DNA of 41,664 nt. It comes from Herminiimonas sp. CN (lineage in GTDB: Bacteria > Pseudomonadota > Gammaproteobacteria > Burkholderiales > Burkholderiaceae_D). The stretch is from assembly GCF_000622895.1 (NCBI RefSeq), contig NZ_AVCC01000023.1, forward strand, positions 1 to 41,664. The letters run 5' to 3'. Below the pieces are notes generated by a model. That model worked only from the letters and a program-made list of their open reading frames with translations, was not told where the DNA came from and did not search any database. Every line of letters starts with the position of its first letter. The stretch's first letter is position 1. This document shows positions 1 to 8,642 of the stretch, piece by piece. A program made the position numbers and the translations under genes.

Positions 1-1
1 C

Positions 2-346
2 TGGAATGGCGAACAGCACATTGCTTTTCCTGCTTACAACGGCATTCTGCGTTTTGATTTGTCGGAGCAGGGGGTCGATGCGGATTGGTTGCGTAATGAG
101 ATACTGACGATTCGTCTGCGCAGTGGCGGAGAGCGGATGAAACTGGCTTTTAATCGTCCAACCAAAAGCCTGAAATATCATTATCAAGCTTGTAATGTTC
201 CGGCTTGGGAGCGTGCGCGTCTGCCTATCATTACGACAGGCGAAGGTGCGGTTTTGTTTGCGGCCGGCATCGGTATGGATTGTCATCACCTTCGAAATAC
301 ACTGGGACAGAAAATTTCATTACACTGGCAAGCGGATAATATTTGA
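2..346 (+). CDS. tilS: tRNA(Ile)-lysidine synthase, C-terminal end (partial)
   Basis: This is the last 114 codons of a gene cut by the left window edge; the frame is open from base 2. TilS attaches lysine to the wobble cytidine of tRNA-Ile(CAU), so that it reads AUA and not AUG. The visible part matches the C-terminal substrate-binding domain of TilS: LRSGGERMKLAF followed by the KSLKYHYQ basic helix, then the VPAWERARLPII segment and a final GEGAVLFAAGIGMD strand. The catalytic PP-loop domain lies outside the window. Placement just before lysC agrees with the usual Burkholderiales order. A TTG at 59 could be taken as a start, but the protein similarity runs upstream of it, so this is a truncated long gene rather than a small one. 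Confidence 0.88.
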   Translation, partial: WNGEQHIAFPAYNGILRFDLSEQGVDADWLRNEILTIRLRSGGERMKLAFNRPTKSLKYHYQACNVPAWERARLPIITTGEGAVLFAAGIGMDCHHLRNTLGQKISLHWQADNI

Positions 347-475
347 TCTTTTTATGTGCGCCGCTTTCTTTAGTTGCGTTTTCCAATGCGATCACTTGTT
401 ATTTTGCGTTGCAGCATGTACAGTTAAAAGCTTTTTTATATTTTTTCCCTTTTTGAAGTCAACCTTTTAATTCCC

Positions 476-1726
476 ATGGCCTTAATCGTTCATAAATATG
501 GCGGCACATCAATGGGCTCGACTGAGCGCATCAAAAATGTAGCCAGGCGCGTTGCAAAGTGGCATGATGCCGGCCACCAAATTATCGTGGTTCCTTCCGC
601 CATGTCTGGCGAAACCAACCGCTTGATTAGTCTCGCCAAGGAAATCATGGATCAACCAGATCCGCGTGAACTTGACATGATAGCCGCCACTGGCGAACAG
701 GTATCGGTTGGCCTGTTATCAATGGCGTTATTGGCGATCGGGAAAAAAGCGGTTTCCTATGCCGGTTGGCAAGTTCCGATCAAGACTGACTCCGCGTTTA
801 ACAAGGCGCGCATTCAATCGATTGATGATCTCAAAGTGCGTCGTGATCTGGATGCGGGGAAAATCGTTATCATCGCCGGCTTTCAAGGTGTCGATGAGGA
901 TGGCAATATCGCGACGCTGGGGCGCGGCGGTTCAGATACCTCTGCGGTTGCCGTAGCTGCTGCCATGCAGGCGGCCGAATGCCTGATTTTTACCGATGTT
1001 GATGGTGTCTACACAACTGATCCTCGTGTGGTTTCCGAGGCGCGACGTCTGAAGACGGTTACGTTTGAAGAAATGCTGGAGCTAGCCTCGCTGGGCTCAA
1101 AAGTCTTGCAAATTCGATCGGTTGAGTTTGCGGGAAACTACAGGATGCCGACACGGGTGTTGTCGTCGTTGACTGATCCGATGATACCGCTGGAGGTAGA
1201 AGCCAATTCCGGCACACTGATTTCGTTTGAGGAAGATACACATATGGAACAAGCCGTTATTTCCGGCATCGCATTTAGCCGCGATGAAGCCAAAATTACC
1301 GTACTGGGGGTGCCTGACAAGCCGGGTATTGCCTATCAGATTCTTGGTCCTATCTCTGATGCAAATATTGAAGTCGATATGATCATCCAGAATCAATCGG
1401 TGGAAGGCAAGACGGATTTTACTTTCACAGTGCCGCGCAATGAATATATCAAGGCCATGAATGTCTTGAACGAAAGCGTCAAGGCGCACATCGGTGCAGC
1501 CAGTATCATCGGCGATACCAAGGTTTCGAAAGTTTCTGTGGTCGGTGTCGGTATGCGCAGCCATGTGGGAATTGCTTCACAGATGTTCCGCACTCTGTCC
1601 GAAGAGGGAATTAACATTCAGATGATTTCCACCTCTGAAATCAAGATATCGGTTTTAATCGATGAGAAATACATGGAGTTGGCAGTGCGTGCCCTGCATA
1701 AGACTTTCAATCTGGAAAATGCATAA
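476..1726 (+). CDS. lysC: aspartokinase (lysine-sensitive type, two ACT domains)
   Basis: LysC phosphorylates L-aspartate, the first step towards lysine, threonine, methionine and diaminopimelate. The 416-residue length fits the single-function aspartokinases of Beta- and Actinobacteria. The N-terminal kinase domain opens with VHKYGGTSMGS (KxGGTS nucleotide-binding motif, about residues 7-13) and carries GRGGSDTSAVA at about 150-160 and FTDVDGVYTTDPR near 180. Two ACT regulatory domains follow (about 265-340 and 345-416), with VPDKPGIAYQI and a later ISTSEIKISVLI strand; this layout is the one controlled by lysine and/or threonine. The ATG at 476 is preceded by 129 bp of AT-rich sequence without a clear Shine-Dalgarno. 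The partner hom gene is far away, at 27568. Confidence 0.96.
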   Translation: MALIVHKYGGTSMGSTERIKNVARRVAKWHDAGHQIIVVPSAMSGETNRLISLAKEIMDQPDPRELDMIAATGEQVSVGLLSMALLAIGKKAVSYAGWQVPIKTDSAFNKARIQSIDDLKVRRDLDAGKIVIIAGFQGVDEDGNIATLGRGGSDTSAVAVAAAMQAAECLIFTDVDGVYTTDPRVVSEARRLKTVTFEEMLELASLGSKVLQIRSVEFAGNYRMPTRVLSSLTDPMIPLEVEANSGTLISFEEDTHMEQAVISGIAFSRDEAKITVLGVPDKPGIAYQILGPISDANIEVDMIIQNQSVEGKTDFTFTVPRNEYIKAMNVLNESVKAHIGAASIIGDTKVSKVSVVGVGMRSHVGIASQMFRTLSEEGINIQMISTSEIKISVLIDEKYMELAVRALHKTFNLENA

Positions 1727-1762
1727 AAAAATCGCAGAAATGTGTTTTAAGGCATAGATTTC

Positions 1763-1791
1763 TTGACCAATTGCATCCAAGAAGATATGAT
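1763..1791 (+). promoter_or_regulatory. sigma-70 promoter for tRNA-Ser
   Basis: A -35 element TTGACC (1763-1768) and a -10 element TATGAT (1786-1791) are 17 bp apart, which is the ideal spacing. Transcription would begin near 1798, about 36 bases before the tRNA. This is assigned from the sequence only. Confidence 0.6.
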
Positions 1792-1833
1792 CCTTTCCTT
1801 TGTTGCAGCGGGTAATTACCCCCGCTAAGACGT

Positions 1834-1927
1834 GGAGACTTGGCCGAGTGGTCGAAGGCACTTCCCTGCTAAGGAAGCATATGGGCTTAAACCTGTATCG
1901 AGGGTTCGACTCCCTCAGTCTCCGCCA
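1834..1927 (+). tRNA. tRNA-Ser(GCU)
   Basis: A class II tRNA with a long variable arm. The acceptor arms GGAGACT (1834-1840) and AGTCTCC (1917-1923) pair perfectly, followed by discriminator G and an encoded CCA (1925-1927). The anticodon stem CTTCC/GGAAG holds the loop CTGCTAA with anticodon GCT, so it reads AGC and AGU. The T arm carries GGTTCGACTCC. It probably shares a transcript with the first tRNA-Arg, 14 bases downstream. Confidence 0.97.
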
Positions 1928-1941
1928 GTTTTTGTAGTATT

Positions 1942-2018
1942 GCGGCTGTAGCTCAGCTGGATAGAGTACTTGGCTACGAACCAAGGGGTCGTGGGTTCGA
2001 TTCCTGCCAGCCGCACCA
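1942..2018 (+). tRNA. tRNA-Arg(ACG), copy 1
   Basis: A 77-base tRNA. Acceptor GCGGCTG (1942-1948) pairs with CAGCCGC (2008-2014), followed by A and an encoded CCA. The anticodon loop is CTACGAA with anticodon ACG; the first base is normally deaminated to inosine by TadA to read CGU, CGC and CGA. It is identical base for base with copy 2, which begins 260 bp downstream. Confidence 0.97.
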
Positions 2019-2026
2019 GTATACGG

Positions 2027-2060
2027 AAAATGGATTGGCGAAAGCCAATCCATTTTTATT
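2027..2060 (+). terminator. hairpin terminator after tRNA-Ser/tRNA-Arg
   Basis: A 13-bp perfect stem (2027-2039 with 2044-2056) is closed by a GAAA tetraloop. The 3' arm ends in TTTT and continues into TTTATT-like sequence. It lies 8 bases after the tRNA-Arg CCA end and should end the first tRNA transcript, so copy 2 needs its own promoter. Confidence 0.75.
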
Positions 2061-2182
2061 TATATGAATTTGTATAATGAACGTCCCTTATTACCCTGGA
2101 TTTTTCACAGGGATAAGTATCAGTAGAATATTTAAAATCGAAAGAATTGACTGAACTTAGTTATTTCATTCTGAAAATATCA

Positions 2183-2191
2183 TGCTATAAT
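2183..2191 (+). promoter_or_regulatory. extended -10 promoter for tRNA-Arg copy 2
   Basis: TGC directly before TATAAT (2186-2191) forms an extended -10 element. Transcription would begin near 2198, a few bases before the mature tRNA at 2202. No good -35 is seen at the right spacing; a TTGACT at 2147-2152 is too far away (33 bp). Confidence 0.5.
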
Positions 2192-2201
2192 TTCGACTTT
2201 C

Positions 2202-2278
2202 GCGGCTGTAGCTCAGCTGGATAGAGTACTTGGCTACGAACCAAGGGGTCGTGGGTTCGATTCCTGCCAGCCGCACCA
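2202..2278 (+). tRNA. tRNA-Arg(ACG), copy 2
   Basis: Identical over all 77 bases to the copy at 1942-2018, with the same ACG anticodon and an encoded CCA end. The flanking sequences are unrelated apart from a few bases, so only the gene itself is duplicated. It lies between its own promoter-like element and its own terminator. Confidence 0.97.
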
Positions 2279-2288
2279 GTATTTAAAG

Positions 2289-2321
2289 CCGTTAGTGATG
2301 CGAGTCACTAACGGTTTTTTT
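2289..2321 (+). terminator. terminator after tRNA-Arg copy 2
   Basis: Stem CCGTTAGTGA (2289-2298) pairs with TCACTAACGG (2305-2314) around a 6-base loop and is followed by seven T. This is a standard Rho-independent terminator. Confidence 0.85.
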
Positions 2322-2829
2322 ACATTCATCCGATAACGCATCGCATATTTCTGCTCGTGCGTGGTTGATTTCAAACAATGGATTATTTGATGTTACGCAG
2401 GCGAAGATTGTTAATCTGCGGAAATAAAAAAAGCTGAAATTACGTTGTATTCCGGTTATTTGGTAAGTACATTTGGATCAGCGACGGCGACAGACTTGTC
2501 TTCGATGGGGGGGGGGGCGCGGGTCGTGGCAGCCAGACTATACGTCCGAAAATTTATGCTTGCAGTGAAACCAACAGTACGTCAAATTGAGCGTGATGAT
2601 GGGAGTAAATTCAGCTTTTGGCTCTGATCGCCGCATCCGAATATCATGCGATATTTAAGAATTCAGGTCTGGACGTGAAGCAGTATGTCGTCTCGCTCGA
2701 TTCACATCTGGATGCACATATTCGTATCTCGTGCCGGGCTTGGGCAATACGGGCGATCGGATATTCGGTGCAAAGTGATCAAATTTCTAAACAAAATCGG
2801 ATGGTCAGTTTTTTTTGAAGCTTATGGAG
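2322..2829. other. gene-poor spacer with an 11-G tract
   Basis: About 500 bp without a convincing gene. Two short open frames (2445-2627 and 2618-2818) have no recognisable domains, no good ribosome binding site and odd composition. The notable element is an uninterrupted run of 11 G (2507-2517) that directly follows an ATG. I see no RNA gene or repeat here. Confidence 0.6.
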
Positions 2830-2835
2830 TATAAT
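2830..2835 (+). promoter_or_regulatory. -10 element of the cold-shock gene
   Basis: A perfect TATAAT with no good -35 at normal spacing. It would give a 5' untranslated leader of about 100 bases before the start codon at 2945. Long leaders are typical of cspA-type genes, where leader folding controls translation at low temperature. Confidence 0.45.
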
Positions 2836-2944
2836 TCCGCAATCGTTGAGATTCGAGCTAGTGGTGCAGTATTAGTCTGTCATTCCTTCTTGCTTCAAAC
2901 GATGTAACGGGTATATGCCCAACTTAACTGAAATAGGAATTGCA

Positions 2945-3148
2945 ATGGCAACTGGTATCGTAAAATGGTTCAATGATTCTAAAGGCTTCGGCTTCATCAC
3001 TCCGGATGAAGGCGGAGAAGATTTGTTCGCTCACTTTTCAGCGATTCAATCGAATGGCTTCAAGTCTCTGCAAGAGAACCAACGCGTGTCTTTCGAAGTA
3101 ACTGCTGGCCCTAAAGGCAAGCAAGCTTCGAACATTCAGCCTATCTAA
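2945..3148 (+). CDS. cold-shock protein, CspA family
   Basis: A single cold-shock domain of 67 residues, the standard family size. It binds single-stranded RNA and DNA through RNP1 (KGFGFITP, residues 16-23) and RNP2 (DLFAHFSAI, about 27-35) and acts as an RNA chaperone and antiterminator. The start is set at 2945 ([10 protein letters not shown]) and not at the in-frame ATG at 2915. The family begins with exactly this sequence, and an AGGA lies a few bases upstream. It is a single-gene unit ended by a strong terminator. Which csp paralogue this is, and whether it is cold-induced, cannot be told from the sequence. Confidence 0.95.
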   Translation: MATGIVKWFNDSKGFGFITPDEGGEDLFAHFSAIQSNGFKSLQENQRVSFEVTAGPKGKQASNIQPI

Positions 3149-3170
3149 CGCTGAATACAGCGAGATAGTA

Positions 3171-3197
3171 AAAAACCCGGCATGCCGGGTTTTTTTC
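3171..3197 (+). terminator. terminator of the cold-shock gene
   Basis: A run of A, then CCCGG CATG CCGGG, then a run of seven T. The symmetry means it could also stop transcription from the other strand. Confidence 0.88.
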
Positions 3198-3323
3198 GTG
3201 CATACGCCTGCTGCATTTGGTTGGTCTTGAGCGGCTCTTGCGTCTTGTCCTATAACAATGTCGACAGCATTACGGCGCACTATTATTAAAATTCGTGAAA
3301 GAATACATGCGACTGTAATCGTG

Positions 3324-3352
3324 CTTGAAAACGCATATTTTTAACCTTATTT
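3324..3352 (+). promoter_or_regulatory. heat-shock (sigma-32-like) promoter of clpB
   Basis: CTTGAAA (3324-3330) is followed after 14 bases by CCTTATTT (3345-3352). The known RpoH consensus is CTTGAAA, 13-14 bases, then CCCCATNT, so the -35 is perfect and the -10 differs at two core positions. It lies about 30 bases before the clpB start. clpB is an RpoH target in many Proteobacteria, which supports the call. Confidence 0.6.
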
Positions 3353-3382
3353 TCAACTTATATTGACATGATTGGAGCGAAT

Positions 3383-5974
3383 ATGCGTGCTGATAAATTG
3401 ACGACAAAATTACAGGAAGCCTTGGCGGATGCCCAGAGCTTGGCAGTTGGAAACGATAACCAATATATTGAGCCGGTGCATTTGCTAACGGCCTTGTTGA
3501 ATCAGGATGATGGTGGCGCGCGCTCCCTGCTGCAGCGGGCCGGCGTGAATATCGGTGGCTTGTCTGCAGCCTTGAGAAGCTCGCTTGATCGCATGGCGAA
3601 AGTCAGCGGCACCGGGGGGGAAGTGCAGGTTGGGCGAGAACTCAGTTCTTTGCTGAATCTGGCCGACAAGGAAGCGCAAAAGCGCGGCGATCAGTTTATC
3701 GCCAGCGAAATGGTTCTGCTTGCAATGGCCGATGACAAGTCGGATGCCGGCAAGCTATCGCGTGAAAACGGCTTGACGCGCAAGGCGCTGGAAGCTGCGA
3801 TTACTGCGGTGCGTGGCGGTACCAGTGTGAATTCGCAGGAAGCCGAAGGGCAGCGCGAGGCGCTCAAAAAATACACGCTGGACCTGACCGAGCGGGCGCG
3901 CATGGGCAAGCTCGACCCAGTGATTGGGCGCGATGATGAAATCCGTCGTGCGATCCAGGTATTGCAGCGCCGCACCAAGAATAATCCGGTGTTGATTGGC
4001 GAGCCAGGCGTGGGCAAGACCGCTATCGTGGAAGGCTTGGCGCAGCGGATCGTCAATGGCGAAGTGCCTGATAGCCTGAAGAACAAGCGTGTGCTTTCAC
4101 TCGATATGGCAGCGCTGGTCGCCGGCGCCAAATACCGCGGCGAATTTGAGGAGCGCTTGAAGTCGGTACTCAAGGAATTGGCGCAGGATGAAGGCCAGAC
4201 CATCGTCTTCATCGACGAATTGCATACCATGGTCGGTGCTGGTAAGGCCGAAGGTGCGATGGATGCCGGCAATATGCTCAAACCTGCGCTGGCACGCGGC
4301 GAGTTGCACTGCGTCGGCGCAACCACTCTGGATGAGTACCGCAAGTATGTCGAAAAAGATGCGGCGCTGGAGCGGCGTTTCCAGAAAGTCCTGGTCGATG
4401 AGCCTAGCGTGGAGGCGACTATCGCGATCTTGCGCGGCCTGAAAGGACGCTATGAAGTCCATCACGGAGTCGAGATTACCGACCCTGCGATCGTTGCCGC
4501 AGCCGAATTGTCACATCGTTACATCACCGATCGCTTCTTGCCGGACAAGGCAATCGACCTGATCGACGAGGCTGCATCCAAGATCAAGATCGAAGGCGAT
4601 TCCAAACCGGAAGTCATGGATAAGCTGGACCGCCGCATCATCCAGTTGAAAATCGAGCGCGAAGCGGTGAAGAAGGAGAAGGACGAAGCATCGCTCAAAC
4701 GATTGGGCTTGATACAGGACGAAATTCTCAAGCTTGAACGGGAGTATGCTGATTTCGAAGAGATATTGAAAGCGGAAAAAGCTAGCGTGCAGGGGAGTAC
4801 GCATATCAAGGAAGAGATTGAAAAGATTCGCCTGCAGATGGAGGAAGCAACCCGCCAGAGCGACTGGCAGAAAGTGTCCGAACTGAAATACGGCAAATTG
4901 CTGGAGCTGGAGAAGGCGCTGGAAGCGCAGGCGCAGCAGGATGCGCAAGTCGACAAGCTGGCGACGGATAAGCCGAAACTTTTGCGAACCCAGGTCGGAG
5001 CGGAGGAAATCGCTGAAGTGGTGTCGCGTGCGACCGGCATCCCAGTGTCTAAAATGATGCAGGGTGAACGCGAAAAACTACTGCACATGGAAGATGCACT
5101 GCATCAGCGCGTGGTCGGACAGCAAGAAGCAATCGTTGCAGTGTCGGATGCGATCCGGCGGTCGCGCGCCGGCTTGGGCGATCCGAATCGTCCCTACGGT
5201 TCTTTCATGTTTCTCGGCCCGACCGGGGTCGGCAAGACCGAATTGTGCAAGGCGCTGGCCACCTTCCTGTTCGATACCGAGGAATCGATGATTCGCATCG
5301 ACATGAGCGAATTCATGGAAAAACATTCGGTCGCGCGCCTGATCGGTGCCCCGCCCGGGTATGTCGGCTACGACGAAGGCGGTTATCTGACGGAAGCAGT
5401 GCGGCGCAAACCGTATAGCGTGATCCTGCTTGATGAAGTCGAAAAGGCCCATCACGACGTATTCAATGTGTTGTTGCAGGTGCTTGACGATGGCCGCATG
5501 ACGGATGGCCAGGGGCGCACCGTAGACTTCAAGAATACGGTGATCGTGATGACCTCCAACTTGGGGTCGCACAAAATTCAGGCCATGGAGGGCAGCGATC
5601 CTGCTTTGGTGAAAATGGAGGTTATGGCTGAGGTGCGATCCCATTTCCGCCCGGAATTCATCAATCGCATTGATGAAATCGTCGTGTTCCATGCGCTCGA
5701 CGAGAAGAATATCGGTGCCATCGCCAAGATCCAGCTGAAAATTCTGGAGCAACGTTTGGCGAGCATGGAAATGGAACTGGATATTTCTGACGAGGCACTC
5801 CAGAAAATTGCGGAAGCGGGCTTTGATCCGGTGTATGGAGCACGACCGCTGAAGCGTGCAATCCAGCATCAAATTGAAAATCCGCTGTCAAAATTGATAT
5901 TGCAGGGGCAGTTTGGTCCGAAGGATGTAATCAGGGTAAGCGTACATGAAGGGCATTTCACCTTCATGCGTTGA
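3383..5974 (+). CDS. clpB: ATP-dependent disaggregase ClpB
   Basis: ClpB is a hexameric AAA+ machine that works with DnaK to pull proteins out of aggregates after heat stress. The 863-residue protein has the full layout: N-terminal Clp repeats (1-145); AAA module 1 with Walker A GEPGVGKT at 206-213; a coiled-coil middle domain at about 400-530, rich in K, E and Q, which is the DnaK contact and marks ClpB rather than ClpA; and AAA module 2 with Walker A GPTGVGKT at 612-619. There is no ClpP-binding loop signature to see. The start is taken at 3383 ([14 protein letters not shown]), not the in-frame ATG at 3368: GGAG lies 5 bases upstream and the family begins this way. Confidence 0.98.
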   Translation: MRADKLTTKLQEALADAQSLAVGNDNQYIEPVHLLTALLNQDDGGARSLLQRAGVNIGGLSAALRSSLDRMAKVSGTGGEVQVGRELSSLLNLADKEAQKRGDQFIASEMVLLAMADDKSDAGKLSRENGLTRKALEAAITAVRGGTSVNSQEAEGQREALKKYTLDLTERARMGKLDPVIGRDDEIRRAIQVLQRRTKNNPVLIGEPGVGKTAIVEGLAQRIVNGEVPDSLKNKRVLSLDMAALVAGAKYRGEFEERLKSVLKELAQDEGQTIVFIDELHTMVGAGKAEGAMDAGNMLKPALARGELHCVGATTLDEYRKYVEKDAALERRFQKVLVDEPSVEATIAILRGLKGRYEVHHGVEITDPAIVAAAELSHRYITDRFLPDKAIDLIDEAASKIKIEGDSKPEVMDKLDRRIIQLKIEREAVKKEKDEASLKRLGLIQDEILKLEREYADFEEILKAEKASVQGSTHIKEEIEKIRLQMEEATRQSDWQKVSELKYGKLLELEKALEAQAQQDAQVDKLATDKPKLLRTQVGAEEIAEVVSRATGIPVSKMMQGEREKLLHMEDALHQRVVGQQEAIVAVSDAIRRSRAGLGDPNRPYGSFMFLGPTGVGKTELCKALATFLFDTEESMIRIDMSEFMEKHSVARLIGAPPGYVGYDEGGYLTEAVRRKPYSVILLDEVEKAHHDVFNVLLQVLDDGRMTDGQGRTVDFKNTVIVMTSNLGSHKIQAMEGSDPALVKMEVMAEVRSHFRPEFINRIDEIVVFHALDEKNIGAIAKIQLKILEQRLASMEMELDISDEALQKIAEAGFDPVYGARPLKRAIQHQIENPLSKLILQGQFGPKDVIRVSVHEGHFTFMR

Positions 5975-5987
5975 GCATTTACAGCGA

Positions 5988-6025
5988 AAAAATCACTGAC
6001 AGACTTTTGTTTGTCAGTGATTTTT
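5988..6025. terminator. bidirectional terminator between clpB and rhlE
   Basis: Arms of 14 bases (5988-6001 and 6012-6025) pair perfectly around a 10-base loop, with A-tract and T-tract ends. It lies between two convergent genes and can serve both. Confidence 0.88.
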
Positions 6026-6068
6026 CATTTCTCATGAGCTGGCGTAGTCAATCTACGCTGCCTTTGAC

Positions 6069-7403
6069 TTATCGGCCGCGGCCACCAGAGCGGTGTTGTG
6101 CCGATGAGCGCACTGCAACATTGCCATTGGCTGGTGCCGGCCCGGAGCGCGGTTTACCTGGTGTTCCACTGCGTGGTTTGCCGGCGCCACCTGCGCGTGG
6201 CTGTTGACCTCTGCCGCCACCACCACCGCTACGTAACTGAATCGGCTGTGCTTTGGCATGCGGATCAGGCTCGAAACCGTCGATGATTTCGCGCGGCAAT
6301 TCGCGCTTGATCAGCTTTTCGATGTCTTTCAGCAGGCTGAATTCATCGACGCAGACCAGCGAAACCGCTTCGCCGGTAGCGCCGGCACGACCAGTGCGGC
6401 CGATCCGGTGCACATAATCTTCGGCTACGTTAGGCAAGTCGTAATTGACCACGTGCGGCAATTGATCGATATCGATGCCGCGCGCGGCAATGTCGGTTGC
6501 GACCAGTACCTGCAGATTGCCGTCCTTGAATTCCGCCAATGCTTTGGTGCGGGCCGACTGGCTCTTGTTGCCGTGGATCGCCATCGCGCTGATCGCATCT
6601 TTTTCGAGTTGCTCGACCAGCTTGTTGGCGCCATGCTTGGTGCGGGTAAATACCAGCACTTGCGACCATTGGTGGGTCTTGATCAAGTGGGTCAGCATCG
6701 GATGTTTCTTGTCGCGATCGACCGGATGCACTTTCTGCGCAATGATTTCTACGGTCGAATTGCGTCGCGCTACTTCGATCATGGCTGGTGCATTCAGCAA
6801 GCCATCGGCCAGCGTCTTGATCTCATCGGAGAAAGTGGCGGAAAACAGCAGGTTCTGGCGTTTTTTCGGTAATGCAGCCAAAACGCGCTTGATGTCCTTG
6901 ATGAAGCCCATGTCTAGCATGCGATCGGCTTCATCCAGTACCAGGATTTCAACGTGATTCAGGTTGACCGTGCCTTGCTGCATGTGGTCCAGCAAACGGC
7001 CCGGCGTGGCGACCAGAATGTCGACGCCATGCTTGAGCAGCTTGATTTGCGGGTTGATACCAACGCCGCCGAAGATCACGGCCGAGGTCAGCTTCAGGTA
7101 TTTTCCGTATTGACGCACGCTTTCCTCGACCTGGGCTGCCAGTTCGCGGGTCGGCGTCAGGATCAGGGTACGAATCGGGGTGCCATGCACGTTCGGATTT
7201 TTTATTGCGGTAGAAAGACGGTGCAGAATTGGCAGCGTAAAGCCGGCCGTCTTGCCGGTGCCGGTCTGGGCGCCAGCAAGCAAGTCGCCGCCCGCTAATA
7301 CGGCAGGGATGGCTTGCGCTTGAATGGGAGTTGGGGTGGTGTAACCTTGATCGGATACAGCACGGAGAATTGCATCGGACAGGCCGAGTTCAGTAAATAG
7401 CAT
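6069..7403 (-). CDS. rhlE: DEAD-box ATP-dependent RNA helicase, RhlE type
   Basis: A 444-residue DEAD-box helicase. The Q motif is [14 protein letters not shown] (20-33), Walker A AQTGTGKT (45-52), the PTRELA motif lies near 84-89, DEAD is at 157-160, and the SAT and HRIGRTGR motifs follow in the second RecA domain. The C-terminal tail from about 375 is rich in Gly, Arg and Pro with RSGG and KPRSG repeats, typical of RhlE proteins and likely to bind RNA without sequence preference. Such helicases act in ribosome assembly and mRNA turnover, often in the cold. The exact paralogue name is less sure than the family. It is convergent with clpB and has a free-standing ATG start. Confidence 0.93.
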   Translation of the reverse strand: MLFTELGLSDAILRAVSDQGYTTPTPIQAQAIPAVLAGGDLLAGAQTGTGKTAGFTLPILHRLSTAIKNPNVHGTPIRTLILTPTRELAAQVEESVRQYGKYLKLTSAVIFGGVGINPQIKLLKHGVDILVATPGRLLDHMQQGTVNLNHVEILVLDEADRMLDMGFIKDIKRVLAALPKKRQNLLFSATFSDEIKTLADGLLNAPAMIEVARRNSTVEIIAQKVHPVDRDKKHPMLTHLIKTHQWSQVLVFTRTKHGANKLVEQLEKDAISAMAIHGNKSQSARTKALAEFKDGNLQVLVATDIAARGIDIDQLPHVVNYDLPNVAEDYVHRIGRTGRAGATGEAVSLVCVDEFSLLKDIEKLIKRELPREIIDGFEPDPHAKAQPIQLRSGGGGGRGQQPRAGGAGKPRSGTPGKPRSGPAPANGNVAVRSSAQHRSGGRGR

Positions 7404-7637
7404 GGATTATTTTAAAAAGATCGGCCTGTCGCCATTCAAGGCGCCAGTCGCAGGCAAACAGATCGGTATGCGGAAAAGGTCGTAATAGACAGCGACAAGG
7501 GGACTGGTAAAGTGCCGCGTGCCGCAGTATAGCAGTAGCCGCGGTACACGGGGGATTTAACGATGGATGTGGAATGAGGCACGATCAGGCCGACCCTTAA
7601 CTTGGAACCGGATCCGCACATGTATCAGTTGCAAAAT

Positions 7638-7671
7638 AAAAAAGCCATCGGTCAGAGCGCGATGGCTTTTT
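7638..7671 (-). terminator. terminator of suhB
   Basis: The arms 7638-7650 and 7660-7671 form a stem with the core CGATGGC/GCCATCG. On the minus strand it is followed by a run of T. It lies 13 bases after the suhB stop codon. Confidence 0.82.
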
Positions 7672-7684
7672 CGTCGAAGCAGTT

Positions 7685-8482
7685 TTATTTACCCGCAAAT
7701 GCCGTCAGTGCTGCCAGCATTTGCGCAAATACCTTGGGATTGCCGGCAATGATGTTACCGTGGTTCAGGTAGTCGGATTCACCGGAAAAATCGCCCATGA
7801 TGCCGCCGGCTTCAGTCACCAGCAGCGATCCGGCGGCGATATCCCACGGCTTCAAGCCCTTGATGAAGTAACCATCCAGATAGCCGCACGCCAGGTACGC
7901 CAGATCGAGCGCGGCCGAGCCGCCTTGGCGCACGCCGTGGGATTTTTCCGCCATCAGACAAAACATCTTCAGGAATTCATCCATGTTGGCGGCATTGGCG
8001 TGGGTCAGGCTGGTGCCCAGCAAGGCGTCGCCGAGCTTGTCGCGCTTGGTTACGCGAATGCGTTTGTCGTTCAAATGGGCACCGGCGCCTTTGCTGGCCG
8101 TGAATAAATCGTTGCGGCTGGGGTCGTAGACAACTGCTTGGGTGATGACGCCGCGCTGCTGCAGTGCAATCGATACGCAGTATTGCGGATAACCGTGGAT
8201 GAAGTTGGTGGTGCCGTCGAGCGGATCGATGATCCAGACGTTTTCATTTTCGTCGTGCAGGTTGGTGGAGGCGCCGGACTCTTCGGCCAGCACGGCGTGG
8301 CTCGGATAGGCGTTCAGCAGGATTTCGATGATTGCCTGCTCGGCAGCCTGATCGACGTCGGTGACGAAGTCGTTATGTTGTTTTTCAGTGACCGTAACGC
8401 GGTCGAGATCGAATGAGGCACGATTGATGACAGCCGCGCCGCGGCGGGCGGCCTTGACCGCCGTATTGAGCATGGGATGCAT
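7685..8482 (-). CDS. suhB: inositol-1-monophosphatase SuhB
   Basis: A Mg-dependent, Li-sensitive inositol monophosphatase family enzyme; in E. coli the protein also joins rRNA antitermination complexes. The 265 residues show the family metal-binding motifs: AEESG (E67, E68), DPLDGTTNF (D86 and D89) and WDIAAGSLLVTEAGG in the C-terminal third. The frame opens upstream at 8545, but the start is placed at 8482 because MHPMLNTAVKAAR matches the family N-terminus closely and a GGAA lies just upstream. It is divergent from trmJ with about 160 bp between the start codons, the usual betaproteobacterial order. Confidence 0.96.
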   Translation of the reverse strand: MHPMLNTAVKAARRGAAVINRASFDLDRVTVTEKQHNDFVTDVDQAAEQAIIEILLNAYPSHAVLAEESGASTNLHDENENVWIIDPLDGTTNFIHGYPQYCVSIALQQRGVITQAVVYDPSRNDLFTASKGAGAHLNDKRIRVTKRDKLGDALLGTSLTHANAANMDEFLKMFCLMAEKSHGVRQGGSAALDLAYLACGYLDGYFIKGLKPWDIAAGSLLVTEAGGIMGDFSGESDYLNHGNIIAGNPKVFAQMLAALTAFAGK

Positions 8483-8642
8483 AGTGGTTCCGTTAAAATG
8501 GCGGCACTGTTTCGCAGGCAACAGCACCGCAAACAAAAGCCGCACAACATGGATTAAAGAACGATGCGGTATATTTGTGGCCAGAATGTCTGTGCAAGAC
8601 GCCTGATTTCCCTATTTTTACCGCGCAATGACGCTATTTTAA

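Noticed and set aside
1942-2278. The duplicated tRNA-Arg as attachment sites of an integrated element
   Set aside because: Only 183 bp lie between the copies, with no integrase or phage gene. The first hairpin and a promoter fill the gap, so these are two ordinary genes.
2445-2818. Two short open frames as genes (60 and 66 codons)
   Set aside because: No ribosome binding sites, no known domains, and the first runs through the G tract. Nothing supports expression.
3485-5891. Long minus-strand open frames inside clpB (up to 264 codons)
   Set aside because: They are shadows caused by the codon bias of clpB; their products have no domains and overlap a clear conserved gene.
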